Of a stretch of DNA of 33,896 nucleotides, positions 16,532 through 26,000 are shown one piece after another. The notes beneath the pieces were generated by a model. It had not been told where the DNA came from and made no database searches. It worked only from the letters and a program-made list of their open reading frames with translations. Position numbers and translations under genes: made by a program. The stretch is from CAYUNA01 sp047629355. GTDB lineage: Bacteria; Bacteroidota; Bacteroidia; Chitinophagales; Saprospiraceae. The stretch spans positions 1-33,896 of the forward strand of contig JBLHWU010000044.1 of the NCBI GenBank assembly GCA_047629355.1. Direction: 5' to 3'. How positions within the stretch are numbered: position 1 is the first letter of the stretch; each line of letters starts with the position of its first letter.

Positions 16532-17458
16532 TTAACGTTTGGACGCCAAAAGGTATAAAATAGCCATCCTAATTGCTACCCCATTTTCGACTTGCTGCAA
16601 GATGATGGAATGCTCAGAGTCTGCTACATCTCCAGTGATTTCCACACCTCGATTGATTGGTCCAGGGTGCATCACCACAATTTCTTTATTCAGCGAATCT
16701 AAAATCTTTTTATTGAGTCCAAAATACTGCGAATATTCTCGCAAAGAAGGGAAGTATTTGATGTCTTGTCGCTCCAATTGAATTCGCAAAACATTGGCGA
16801 CATCACACCATTCTAAGGATTCTCGAAGGTTATGTGAAACCTCAACGCCCAATTTATCAATATGCTTTGGTATCAAAGTAGGTGGCCCGCAAACCCGTAC
16901 TTTTGCACCTAATTTTTTCAAACAAAAAACATTGCTCATCGCCACTCGGGAATGCAAAATATCTCCAAAAATCGCGATATTTTTACCTGCCAAATCCCCT
17001 AATTTTTCCCGCATTGAATAGGCGTCCAACAGTGCTTGTGTCGGATGTTCGTGCGTCCCATCACCAGCGTTGATAATATTGGCGTCAATATGTTTGGATA
17101 AAAAAACTGGCGCACCAGGCGCAGGATGTCGCATCACAACCATATCGACTTTCATCGACAGAATGTTGTTGACAGTATCTAAAAGAGTCTCCCCTTTTTT
17201 AACGGAAGAAGAAGCTGCAGAGAAATTCACGACATCGGCGGAGAGCCTTTTTTCAGCTAATTCAAAGGAAATACGGGTACGGGTGGAGTTTTCAAAAAAT
17301 AAATTAGCTACTGTGACATCTCTCAACGAGGGCACTTTTTTAATCGGACGATTAATCACTTCTTTAAAGTTCTCAGCTGTTTCAAAAATCAACTGAATGT
17401 CATCCGGTGTTAACTGCTTAATGCCTAAAACGTGCTTGGTACTTAGCGCTGTCGCCAT
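16532..17458 (-). CDS. pyrB: Aspartate carbamoyltransferase catalytic subunit
   Basis: The 308-residue enzyme condenses carbamoyl phosphate and aspartate in de novo pyrimidine synthesis. The carbamoyl-phosphate motif FFENSTRTRISFELAEKRL (S58-T59-R60-T61) is intact, as are SVKKGETLLDTV, HPTQALLDAYSMRE and MHPGPINRGVEI. The length of about 310 suits class B or C catalytic chains. No pyrI regulatory-chain gene is seen in the window. It follows pyrR on the same strand with an 89-base gap that contains an inverted repeat and an eight-T run just before the ATG, which may be a regulatory leader. Confidence 0.97.
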   Translation of the reverse strand: MATALSTKHVLGIKQLTPDDIQLIFETAENFKEVINRPIKKVPSLRDVTVANLFFENSTRTRISFELAEKRLSADVVNFSAASSSVKKGETLLDTVNNILSMKVDMVVMRHPAPGAPVFLSKHIDANIINAGDGTHEHPTQALLDAYSMREKLGDLAGKNIAIFGDILHSRVAMSNVFCLKKLGAKVRVCGPPTLIPKHIDKLGVEVSHNLRESLEWCDVANVLRIQLERQDIKYFPSLREYSQYFGLNKKILDSLNKEIVVMHPGPINRGVEITGDVADSEHSIILQQVENGVAIRMAILYLLASKR

Positions 17459-17459
17459 G

Positions 17460-17547
17460 AAAAAAAAGTTAATTTGGTTAGTTGGTTAATTTGATTAATT
17501 AAATTTATTCAGCTGAAAATCAACAAATTAACTATTCAACCAACTTC
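17460..17547 (-). promoter_or_regulatory. Possible attenuator-like leader between pyrR and pyrB
   Basis: On the minus strand GTTAATTTG...GATT can pair with AATCAAATTAAC further on, and a run of eight T ends one base before the pyrB ATG. The core stem is AT-rich and separated from the T-run by about 17 bases that partly repeat it (GGTTAGTTGG / CCAACTAACC). A terminator or translation-control structure is possible; the Bacillus PyrR binding consensus is not obvious. Confidence 0.28.
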
Positions 17548-18090
17548 CTATTTAGAAAACATCAAAATCTTGTCTTCGCCCTCTTTTTCTGCCCATTCTA
17601 CTTTCACATACGCTTGGTCGAGGGCGTCCATAGTGAGACCAATATAGTTAGATTGTATTGGCAAATGTCTATTAAATCTACGGTCAACCATTGCCACTAA
17701 TTCTACCTGCCGAGGTCGTCCAAAATCGTTTAAAGCGGTCATTGCAGCATGAATCGTTCGTCCTGTATAAACGACGTCGTCCATCAATACCACATTTTGG
17801 TCGTCCAACGAAAATTGAAAATCGGTTTTACTTGCCTTCAAGGGCTTATCGCGAATCCGAAAATCATCGCGGTAAAACGTAATGTCCAACTTGCCATATT
17901 GAATTGTCGGAATGTCTAAAATTTCCTTCAACCGCGCATGAATGCGTTCTGACAAGGGCACACCACCCTCTTGAATACCAATCAAAGCAGTATTTTCAAA
18001 CGTATCATATTTTTCAATCAATTGATGACACAAGCGGTCTATCGTCAACGCGAACCGTTCCTTATTTAGTATGACACGTCCTTTACTCAT
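17548..18090 (-). CDS. pyrR: Bifunctional pyrimidine operon regulator / uracil phosphoribosyltransferase PyrR
   Basis: The 180-residue protein matches PyrR: IGIQEGGVPLSERIHARLKEI near the N-terminus, then GKLDITFYRDDFR, the PRPP-binding loop VVLMDDVVYTGRTIHAAMTAL (about 100-120) and VDRRFNRHLPIQSNYIG. In other bacteria PyrR binds pyr mRNA in response to uridine nucleotides and has uracil phosphoribosyltransferase activity. In Bacteroidota the RNA-binding role is less studied. It directly precedes pyrB, as is common, and the two likely share a transcript from the promoter box at 18124-18131. Confidence 0.95.
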   Translation of the reverse strand: MSKGRVILNKERFALTIDRLCHQLIEKYDTFENTALIGIQEGGVPLSERIHARLKEILDIPTIQYGKLDITFYRDDFRIRDKPLKASKTDFQFSLDDQNVVLMDDVVYTGRTIHAAMTALNDFGRPRQVELVAMVDRRFNRHLPIQSNYIGLTMDALDQAYVKVEWAEKEGEDKILMFSK

Positions 18091-18123
18091 TGAAATATTG
18101 GTTGAAAATTTTCAGATTAGCCG

Positions 18124-18131
18124 CAAATGTA
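18124..18131 (-). promoter_or_regulatory. -7 promoter element (TACATTTG) for pyrR-pyrB
   Basis: On the minus strand TACATTTG followed by CGGC fits the Bacteroidota -7 box, 34 bases before the pyrR ATG. A clear TTG at -33 is not seen. Confidence 0.45.
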
Positions 18132-18174
18132 GGGAATAATTAAGAATGGGTAATTAAAAAGGAAGAATTAATTT

Positions 18175-18255
18175 GAGTCAGGAGTCAGAAGTCAGGGGTC
18201 AGGGGTCAGAATGCACTAAACTTTGAATTCTCTGACACCTCGCTCCTGACTCCTC
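18175..18255. repeat. GTCAG heptamer array with inverted partner
   Basis: Five perfect tandem 7-mers GTCAGRR run from 18177 to 18211 (GGA, AA, GG, GG, AA variants). After a spacer, the inverse motif (TCTGACA, CCTGACT) follows at 18231-18255. The outer arms GAGTCAGGA (18175-18183) and TCCTGACTC (18244-18252) are perfectly complementary. The element lies between the DUF4097-like gene stop and the pyrR promoter. A related, more decayed element lies at 31446-31526. Confidence 0.65.
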
Positions 18256-18257
18256 AT

Positions 18258-19160
18258 CTAAGGATTTTTAATAATAATATCTCCAAAAGAAATTTTTATC
18301 GAAATGGAATTCGCATCCCCCATTTTAGAGGAGAAAATAGCTGTTTTCATCTCCTCTGTATTTTCGATATAATTTAATTTTAAATCATGTGGAACCGTGA
18401 TATCTCCATATTTTGCTCTTAGGTTAAAACCATATTTATCAGGTTGTGGGTCAAAGAAATACACATCTGCTTTTTCTGCGTCAATATTCAAACTCAACAA
18501 TCCTGCAGATGGGTAAGGCACGGTAAATAGTTTGATGACACCATATTTAGAATTGATGTCCCAATTCCCTTTAATTTCTCTCAAAGTGACGTCCGAACGG
18601 CGTGAATTAATCTTCACATTCCCATCAATGAACTCACCATCCACATCCCCAAAACGAGTCGTAACACCAATATTTCCTTTCAAATTATTAAGGAAAATTT
18701 TAGAAAATTCACTGACAATGGTCAACGCATTCGTGAGGTCGCTAACGTAGGTTAAGCCAAAATTATTTTTTAAATAAACGGGACAATCTGCGGGCAAAGT
18801 GACCGTATAAGTTACGCTCAAATCCGATTCAGGCTTCAAATCTTTATTCACATAATTTCTAAAATAAATATTATTGCTATGCTGCTCATCTTTAAAAATC
18901 ATGGCTTTAACGTCACGCTCCGCCGTTTTTTTATCAGGGTGTTTGGAAATAATTTCTACGACAATTTTCACCTCATTACTTTCCCACGTTTCTACTTTTA
19001 TTTTTGCTTTTTCCCCTTCAATATTGACCTCCGAACCATCCACATAGGGCCAAGATTTCTCTATCTTTTTCGACACTACTTGCAATGTAGCTTGCCCCAA
19101 AAGCCCGTTTGCAAACAGCATTATCGCCGAAAGAATCATTATTTGAAATACTACTTTCAT
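18258..19160 (-). CDS. DUF4097-like putative surface/adhesin protein
   Basis: The 300-residue protein has a signal peptide (MKVVFQIMILSAIMLFANGLLGQ). A repetitive beta-strand region follows, in which short segments ending in Gly/Asp (SDLTNALTIVSEFSKIFLNNLKGNIGVTTRFGDVDGEFIDGNVKINSRRSDVTLREIKGNWDINSKYG) look like a right-handed beta-helix ladder. This is the pattern of DUF4097 putative adhesins. In Bacteroidota such genes very often follow an ECF sigma factor and an anti-sigma factor, as here (gap 88 bases). I infer that it is part of, and probably a target of, that envelope-stress unit. The molecular function is unknown. Confidence 0.75.
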   Translation of the reverse strand: MKVVFQIMILSAIMLFANGLLGQATLQVVSKKIEKSWPYVDGSEVNIEGEKAKIKVETWESNEVKIVVEIISKHPDKKTAERDVKAMIFKDEQHSNNIYFRNYVNKDLKPESDLSVTYTVTLPADCPVYLKNNFGLTYVSDLTNALTIVSEFSKIFLNNLKGNIGVTTRFGDVDGEFIDGNVKINSRRSDVTLREIKGNWDINSKYGVIKLFTVPYPSAGLLSLNIDAEKADVYFFDPQPDKYGFNLRAKYGDITVPHDLKLNYIENTEEMKTAIFSSKMGDANSISIKISFGDIIIKNP

Positions 19161-19248
19161 TGGTATAATTTACTTTTTGAATGGTTAATGGTTAGGGTTT
19201 ATTGGTTCATTTAGTCTCCGTGCGCGGTCAACTATCTGCCGTCAACCG

Positions 19249-19935
19249 TTAAATAACATTATCAATCATTCGTTTGACGATGTCTGTTCGAGCAAATTCG
19301 ATTTCGCGCATTTCTGCAATCAAGTTGGCATTCGTTCCGTAACTGCCAATCGCTTCTTCCAACATCGACTTGGCATCATTCAATTCTTCCAATTCCATTT
19401 TCAATGATTTGAACTCTGGATTTTCGCAAGCAATCGTTCGTTCCTTACATATATTCATCAAATATTCAAAAGCATCTTCGTCTTCATTCCAATCATTCTT
19501 AAACAGGTCTTCGTCCACCGTTTCTACGTGATAACTCAATTGTCCGTCCCCATTTTCAATTGGATTAATCAATTCCAAACCAAAAATCGTCAAAATACCA
19601 ATCACTGCTGCCGCCCCTGCATAGCGTATCCATTTTTTCATCGAAACAACTCGCCCTTGCTGCTGTGGTTTCACCATTCCTAACTGTTCAGCAATATTAT
19701 TCCAAACCAAAGTAGGCGGAGCATATTCAGGCAACTCACTGATGCTTTTTTGCAACACCAATTCATTTTGAATATTGTCCCAAACCAAACTCGGTGGCTC
19801 GTATTCTTCCAACGCCGCTACCCCTCTGTGCAAGACCAATTGATCATCAATTGCCTTCCAAATAGAGCACGGTGGCTCATATTCTGGCAAAGAAGCCAAA
19901 GCTTCAATCAGGGTATGTTTATTGATTTCTTTCAT
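19249..19935 (-). CDS. Putative anti-sigma factor with three 26-residue repeats
   Basis: The 228-residue protein starts with three exact-period repeats (residues 12-37, 38-63, 64-89) on the theme L-(P/E)-E-Y-x-P-P-x-x-(I/V)-W-x-x-I-x-x-x-L. One membrane helix follows (about 102-122, WIRYAGAAAVIGILTIFGLEL). An acidic, probably periplasmic C-terminal half then has two cysteines (NICKERTIACENPEF) and a helical tail. The position just downstream of an ECF sigma gene, the membrane topology and the cytosolic N-terminal motif suggest an anti-sigma factor that binds the sigma factor through the repeats. No zinc-binding HxxxCxxC motif is seen. The function is inferred from context. Confidence 0.65.
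   Translation of the reverse strand: MKEINKHTLIEALASLPEYEPPCSIWKAIDDQLVLHRGVAALEEYEPPSLVWDNIQNELVLQKSISELPEYAPPTLVWNNIAEQLGMVKPQQQGRVVSMKKWIRYAGAAAVIGILTIFGLELINPIENGDGQLSYHVETVDEDLFKNDWNEDEDAFEYLMNICKERTIACENPEFKSLKMELEELNDAKSMLEEAIGSYGTNANLIAEMREIEFARTDIVKRMIDNVI
19669..19902 (-). repeat. Triplicated 26-codon repeat in the putative anti-sigma gene
   Basis: Three adjacent units of exactly 78 bases encode residues 12-37, 38-63 and 64-89. EYEPP or EYAPP, the Trp four residues later and the closing Leu are constant; other positions differ, so the units are diverged rather than freshly copied. Confidence 0.8.
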
Positions 19936-20003
19936 TATGCTGTGGTCTAAAAAGTTTAATGTATCAAGCTCATCGGTGTAGTTTTGTTGTTGAATTCTAT
20001 ATC

Positions 20004-20537
20004 TTAAGCAAAATTTTTCAACATTTCCCTCAACCGGCGTTTAGCATAAAACAACTGCGACTTAGAAGTTCCAACCGAAATCCCCATTTTTTCCGCCACC
20101 TCTTTATGGCTATATCCTTCTACTTCAATCATCGTAAAAACCATTCGGTAACCATCGGGCAAAGACATAATTGCTTTTTCCAGATATTCGGCAGCAAGAT
20201 AATCACCCCAATCCACCAATTCACCTGAATCAATATTATCAAGAGGTTCAAAATATATCTTATTCTTCCGAATTTTACTATAGGCTGTCCGAATGACAAT
20301 GGTTTTAATCCAAGCCCCCAAGGTTGATTCTCTACGAAAACCAGGCAGTCCCCGAAAAACTTTCAAAAACCCATCTTGCAATACGTCATTGGCAGATTCA
20401 AAATCGCCCGTAATCCGATACGCAAGAGTATACATAGCCTTTTTGTACTTTTCATACAATGCCTTTTGTGCCATTGGGTCATCCTCAAGGCAGCCTTCAA
20501 TTATTTCCTGTTCCGTCATGCTGGTTATGTGAACCAT
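20004..20537 (-). CDS. ECF-type RNA polymerase sigma factor
   Basis: The protein has up to 177 residues. Region 2 is seen in ALYEKYKKAMYTLAYRITGDFESANDVLQDGFLKVFRGLPGFR and the WIKTIVIRTAYSKIRK segment. Region 4 is seen in AIMSLPDGYRMVFTMIEVEGYSHKEVAEKMGISVGTSKSQLFYAKRRLREML, a helix-turn-helix that reads the -35 box. The size and two-domain layout are those of Bacteroidota ECF factors, whose genes are usually followed by a membrane anti-sigma gene, as here with a 68-base gap. The family alignment suggests MTEQEI at 20519 as the start; the ATG at 20537 adds six residues. I keep the longer frame as the outer limit. It probably drives its own operon, but I did not identify its promoter. Confidence 0.93.
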   Translation of the reverse strand: MVHITSMTEQEIIEGCLEDDPMAQKALYEKYKKAMYTLAYRITGDFESANDVLQDGFLKVFRGLPGFRRESTLGAWIKTIVIRTAYSKIRKNKIYFEPLDNIDSGELVDWGDYLAAEYLEKAIMSLPDGYRMVFTMIEVEGYSHKEVAEKMGISVGTSKSQLFYAKRRLREMLKNFA

Positions 20538-20692
20538 TTTGAAATAGCGATTTTTTATTTAAAGAGTTATCCTTTAAAATTAGGGTTGTATCGCCTATTG
20601 ATTTTATTTGGTTTCTTGCTAATTTTGCACAAATTAACATTTTTTTTTAAACCACATTTTAGAAGAAGCCGTTTAAAACCCTTCATTTTTCG

Positions 20693-20700
20693 TATCTTTG
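20693..20700 (+). promoter_or_regulatory. -7 promoter element (TATCTTTG) of the SWIM-protein gene
   Basis: TATCTTTG fits TAnnTTTG and would start transcription near 20707, 24 bases before the ATG at 20731. The -33 region has TTTA rather than TTTG. The box overlaps a TTG that could open a longer frame, which argues against using that codon as the start. Confidence 0.5.
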
Positions 20701-20730
20701 AAGGTTTTCCGAAAAAAAGTCGAAACCATC

Positions 20731-22410
20731 ATGAATTTTCCATTAAAAAATCTGGAACAGCACTTGCCTGAAATGTCGCTAATTTTGGGCGAACAGCTCT
20801 ACGAACAAGGCTTCGTGGGCAACCTTAAACAGCTGGAACACAATCTTTGGGTTGCTAAAGTAGTAGACAAAGAGGTGGAAATTCAAATCTCTCCAACCAA
20901 AGTCAAAGCTTGTACCTGTGAATGTGCGATTTTTAAAGAAAAAAAGCTTTGCGAACATATTGGCGCGATGCTTTTGGCTTTGAGAAAAGAGAAAGAACGA
21001 CAGAAAGTTGCCAATCCGCCAAAAATTAAAAGAAAGGCTTCGCCAAAAAGGTTGACGGTCGCTTCGATATTGGACAATGCACCGCCACCGCAAGTTTATT
21101 CTTTTTTAAAAGCCTACGCCAAAACGAATAAACAGTTTTCTTTAGCATTAAAAGCACGGTTTGCCGGGGCAGTACCGATGAACAATATTCATGAAAAATA
21201 TCGACAATTACTGGAAGCTTCTATTAAAGGAAACCGGCTGACCAATGGCATGATTAGTTATCGCGGCTGGCAGCAGTTGGTGAAATTGTGCAAGGAATTG
21301 ATGGGACAATCAGACGATGCGATTGCATTAGAAAATTTTCAAGAAGGCGCGATGATTTTGCAATCTGTCATTGAAAAAATAACACCTGTTATTGGGAAGT
21401 CTAAGGGGGATGAGACTATTTTGAAAGAAGTGGTTGAAGGGGCATTTTTTAAACTAGAAGAACTCTTGAAAGCACAACCCGCGCCTGATTTACGAGAAGT
21501 AATTTGGGATTTTTGCCTGCAAGAATCCACCAAAGCGACGTATCGTGCACACGATGTGTCGAAGCATTTCTTTGAGCTCATGCACCTTATTTCTGATGAC
21601 AATGAAAAAATAGAAACGTTACTCGAAAGTATTGATAATGAGTTGATTAAAAAAACATTGGCGGAAAATTATCGCGCTCATTTGTTGATTTTAAAGTTTA
21701 ATTTATTAGATAAATCTGAAGTAAAAACGGCGATTGATGACTTTATTTCGGATAATATTTCAACGCCTAACTTTTTAGTTTTTGTAATTAAAAAGTCTTT
21801 AGAAAATAAAGAAATCAAACGTGCTAAAACCTTAGCACAAAAAGGATTGAAGCAAAGATTTTCTCCTTTAATCAACATTCAAATCGAGTATTTCTTATTA
21901 GAAATTGCTTTAGTTCAGAAAAGTCAAGCAAAGATTGTTCACTATGCTTACCGCCAATTTTTAGCGAAAAAAGATTTTCGATTTTACCATATTTTAAAAG
22001 AAAATTACACCGACGATTGGGCAGAAAAGGTCGAACAAATCTTTACAGAAATTACCAAAATGCCGTTTTCTATGCTAAAGCGGGATGTGCAAGCGCGCAT
22101 CTATGTGGAAGAAAAACGATGGTCAGATTTGTTGCGTTATATTGAAAATTTTAAATCCATAAACCTTTTACAGCGGTACGATAAATTGTTGCTAATAAAC
22201 TTCCGAAAGGAGATAAAAAAGCTGTATATTGAGTTTATTCACAACTACCTCACCAATCATCTTGGGCGCAAACCTGCGATTAAAACCAAAGAAATTTTGC
22301 TGCACCTTTTTGATATTGGGGAAGCCAAATTAGCGAGTCAAATCGTACGGCAATTGCGGAAAGATTTTGCGGAACGGGAGTCGCTTTTGGAGGAATTGGA
22401 GATGTTTTAA
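20731..22410 (+). CDS. SWIM zinc-finger domain protein
   Basis: The 559-residue protein has a SWIM motif near the N-terminus: VKACTCECAIFKEKKLCEHIGAMLLAL, that is C-x-C followed by C-x-H, expected to bind zinc and often involved in protein or nucleic-acid contacts. Before it lies the usual short beta region (LYEQGFVGNLKQLEHNLWVAKVVDKEVEIQIS). A Lys-rich linker leads to about 450 residues of helical repeats similar to other SWIM proteins of Bacteroidota. No SNF2 helicase domain or gene is adjacent, although SWIM domains often accompany one. The ATG at 20731 was chosen because a -7 promoter box overlaps the only upstream alternative. The role is unknown. Confidence 0.85.
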   Translation: MNFPLKNLEQHLPEMSLILGEQLYEQGFVGNLKQLEHNLWVAKVVDKEVEIQISPTKVKACTCECAIFKEKKLCEHIGAMLLALRKEKERQKVANPPKIKRKASPKRLTVASILDNAPPPQVYSFLKAYAKTNKQFSLALKARFAGAVPMNNIHEKYRQLLEASIKGNRLTNGMISYRGWQQLVKLCKELMGQSDDAIALENFQEGAMILQSVIEKITPVIGKSKGDETILKEVVEGAFFKLEELLKAQPAPDLREVIWDFCLQESTKATYRAHDVSKHFFELMHLISDDNEKIETLLESIDNELIKKTLAENYRAHLLILKFNLLDKSEVKTAIDDFISDNISTPNFLVFVIKKSLENKEIKRAKTLAQKGLKQRFSPLINIQIEYFLLEIALVQKSQAKIVHYAYRQFLAKKDFRFYHILKENYTDDWAEKVEQIFTEITKMPFSMLKRDVQARIYVEEKRWSDLLRYIENFKSINLLQRYDKLLLINFRKEIKKLYIEFIHNYLTNHLGRKPAIKTKEILLHLFDIGEAKLASQIVRQLRKDFAERESLLEELEMF

Positions 22411-23079
22411 AGATTGTAGTCACTTCATTTTCTTAGCTTTTACTCTTTCTTACATTGATTTCATCGTTTGGATGAAACACGGGAAGACATTTAGTAATGG
22501 CATATAGTTGACTTTATGTCAAAACATTGTTGAACAGTACCGAGGACGTCTTTGGTTAGCGTTTGAATTGAATCGTAGGACGAGCTTTTATTTTACGATT
22601 CCGAAGTTTAATTAATTAAAAACACATACAATTTTTACTAATAAATAGTGCACTAATCCCCTGAAAACCAATATTTTGTCATCAATTTTTATTAGGCCAA
22701 TTCGACTGACCAAAAACTTATCCACGCATCTTTACTTTCCTTCAAATATTTTGCTATTTTTGCGTGCTATTTATGACCTAAATCATTTCCAATATTTTTA
22801 AATAAGCTCCTGTAAAGAACATCCAAATATACTGTAAAGGCGTATAATTAACAGATAAATTATTACTAATCACTAAACACATTTTATCATAATTTCGTAC
22901 AAAAAGACAATTGAAAACTGTTCATTACCCTAAATGAAAACTTGTTTTATCGCAAAATTTTAATTTTAAAAACCGTTTTTTACCACTACATTGGCGATAA
23001 GGGAATTGGTAATAAATAAGCTACCCAAAGTGACGCTACTATTTGTTACTAAAACTCCCTAAACGAAACCGAATAATCT
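22411..23079. other. Long intergenic region with several palindromes
   Basis: No gene is seen in these 669 bases. Visible structures are TTTCATC-GTTTG-GATGAAA (22459-22477), GAATCGTA...TACGATTC (22570-22577 and 22594-22601), a single TATTTTTG box (22755-22762) and a palindromic repeat copy (22999-23063). If the box at 22755 is a promoter, the leader of the large T9SS gene would be about 310 bases, or a small RNA could start there. Confidence 0.45.
22999..23063. repeat. Dispersed intergenic repeat, copy B (palindromic)
   Basis: The left arm AGGGAATTGGTAATAAATA and the right arm TATTTGTTACTAAAACTCCCT are imperfect inverted repeats around a centre with AAGCTACCC and GTGACGC. The left and central parts match copy A at 103-150. 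It ends 16 bases before the start codon of the 1999-residue protein, so it would lie in its leader. Confidence 0.55.
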
Positions 23080-26000
23080 ATGTTGAACTTTGACAAATGT
23101 CCGCAAATTTCTTGCGTGTCTACTTTTCTACTTTTTATCGTGTTGGTCTTCACCAATACGCTGTCGGCTTCCCCCCATTCGACCGAAAACTTACCCGTTC
23201 AGGTGACCAACCCGTCTGCTTGCAATTTGGGCATGACTATCAACGACGAATCTTGTCCAAACAACAATATTTTAGAAGTTGATATTGACGTCATTTCCGC
23301 GCCAGGAATGGCTTTGGGAACGGATGTTTTTTTGAAAGAATTGCGCGTCATTTTTGCGCATGATTGGACAGCAGATTTAGATTTCTACTTGGTTGCACCC
23401 AATGGAACGCGTGTTGAAGTTTCGACCGATAATGGAAGTTCTGGAGATAATTATGGCATTCTAAATGGTGCTTGTGATTCAGTAACTACTTTTATATCAA
23501 GCATTTATGATGACGGCTGTACAACACCAAATATCAAAGGTAGTGCTGCACCATTTTTAGGAACATACTTACCCGAAGGAGATTTCAATGATTTCAATGA
23601 TGGTCAAAATCCGAATGGAGCTTGGCAATTAGAAGCTTGTGATGATGGGGCATTTAATATCGGTAAACTTGAATTTATCGAACTCGTTTTTGAAGCAAGC
23701 GGCTGTATCGCACCGTCCAACGTGATGGCAGATAATGTGACCGCAAACACCATTAATTTGACTTGGCAATCAAATGTTTCTAACCCAATTAATACCGTTT
23801 TTGAATATGGACCAATTGGTTTTACTTTGGGACAAGGCATGACGACCACCGCTAACTCAATTCAAAATTTGACTCTCAATACAACTTACGAATTTTATAT
23901 CCGTGAAGAATGCAGTACTGGGATTTTTTCGACCAACTCCTGCCCGATTCAAGTAACCACACTTTGTACCCCACCGATGGCAACCTTGTCAGAAGATTTT
24001 AATACTCAAAATGTATGTAATACACTTTCCAATTGCAATCTTGATTGCGATATTACCGGGCTTTGGGCAAATGTTTCTGATGATGACATGAACTGGTTGG
24101 TGCGTGAAAATAGCACTCCAACGGGCTTCACTGGCCCAAGTGATGATGCAGATGGTGGAGGGCGATATATCTATTTGGAAACCTCTGGTTTTGCTTGTCA
24201 AAATGGCGATTCCGCCGTGCTATTGTCCAATTTAATTGCCGTAAATACCAACCCAAATGCCTGTGAGATGTCCTTCAATTACCATATGAATGGACAACAT
24301 ATCAACTCGCTTAAATTGGATATCACATCCGATTGTGGAGACACTTGGACACCGCTTTTTGAAGCACAAGGCTCGAAAGGAGACCAATGGTTTAGGGAAT
24401 ATTTGGACTTGGATGCTTATGATAATATGGACGTTCAGCTTCGATTTATTGGTAAAAAAGGAAGCGGTTTCAGAGGAGATATAGCGATAGATAATTTAAA
24501 ACTATTCGGTCCGCAACTCTCTACGAATCAAGTCAATACTTTTTATTTTGATGGTGACAACGACGGCTTTGGAGACGATGGCAATATCGTTACGACTTGT
24601 AATCCAAATGGGCCAACAGGCTATATTTTACAAGGTGGCGATTGCAATGATAATGATGAATTTATCAATCCCAATGCCGCGGAAATTCCCTGTAACTTCA
24701 CAGATGACAATTGCAATGGGTTTGGTGATGAAAATGAAGTAGAATACCCAAATGTCGTGCCTGATGAAATTTGCGAAGGCGAGTTGGCGACGATGCAAGC
24801 AATTGTTAATAATCCAGATGCAGAAATTCTTTGGTTTGAGGATGAATTTGACTTTTTTCAAATCCACGAAGGTGAGTTTTTTAGCCCTGCAGATGTGCCG
24901 AATGTTCAAGTAAATAACGTGACCGTTTTGACGTATTGGGTAACGACTTTTGTGCCGCCATTTTGTTTTAATTCTGATAAGACGCCCGTGACAATTACGA
25001 TTTATCCAAATCCAGCACTGGTTGCGCAGCCTATTCCTGATGTTTGTGAAGGGACAAATATAGCATTATTGGATTATGTTGATGATGAAAAATCGACGGC
25101 TGGAACATGGTTTTGTTTTGATGAAAATGATGCGCCGATTCAAAATTGTGAACTCGATGTCTTACAAAACGAAACGATTAAAATTCAAAAAATCAGTCAA
25201 GACGGTTGCCGCGATTCTATTTTTATATCTATAAATGTATTGGCAAGTCCAACCACTCAAATTACTGGAAATCCGACAATTTGTACAGGCGATTTTCAGT
25301 TTTTAAATGGGTCCGATATTGGCAATGGTGTTGCGCCACTGAGCTATAATTGGAGTACAGGAAGTACAGCAACGACTCAACAGATTTTTAGTAATGGAAT
25401 AATGCCAGATGTGACCGATATTTATAGCTTGACGATTACTGGTAATAATGGTTGTTCGCATACAAGTTCTCTCAACGTTACGACCATTCAAAGTATTGAT
25501 AACGTATCAATTACCAAACATGATGTAACAGTTTGCAATGGCTCTGATGGAAGTTTAGATATTGAAATTACGGGCGGGACTCCTCCATTTACCATTAATT
25601 GGAATGGCGGACAAATGATGACGAATGATACGATTTTTTCTATTGAAAACTTGACACAAGGAGCTTACTCGTTGGACATTGCGGATAGTTCAAATTCAGA
25701 TTGTGAAGTCAACACGCCGCTTGAAATCATCAATGGTCCTGGCGCAGTGGTAAGCACGCCAGATATTACTTCCGTGAGTTGCGAAAGCGAGGCAGATGGA
25801 AGCATTTCTATCGAAGTTTCGGGCACGAATCCAACAATTATTTGGAGCAACGGCTTGACAAATGATACAATTTTTGACTTGGTGACAGGCTATTATTCAG
25901 TGACAGTTTTTGATGGAAATTGTACGACGGAAGTGGATAGTATTTTTATACCGACTCCATTTGAATTAATGGCATTTTCAACCCTTTCCAATATCAATTG

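Noticed and set aside
18175..18255. CRISPR array
   Set aside because: The repeats are 7 bases, contiguous and without spacers; no cas gene is present in the window.
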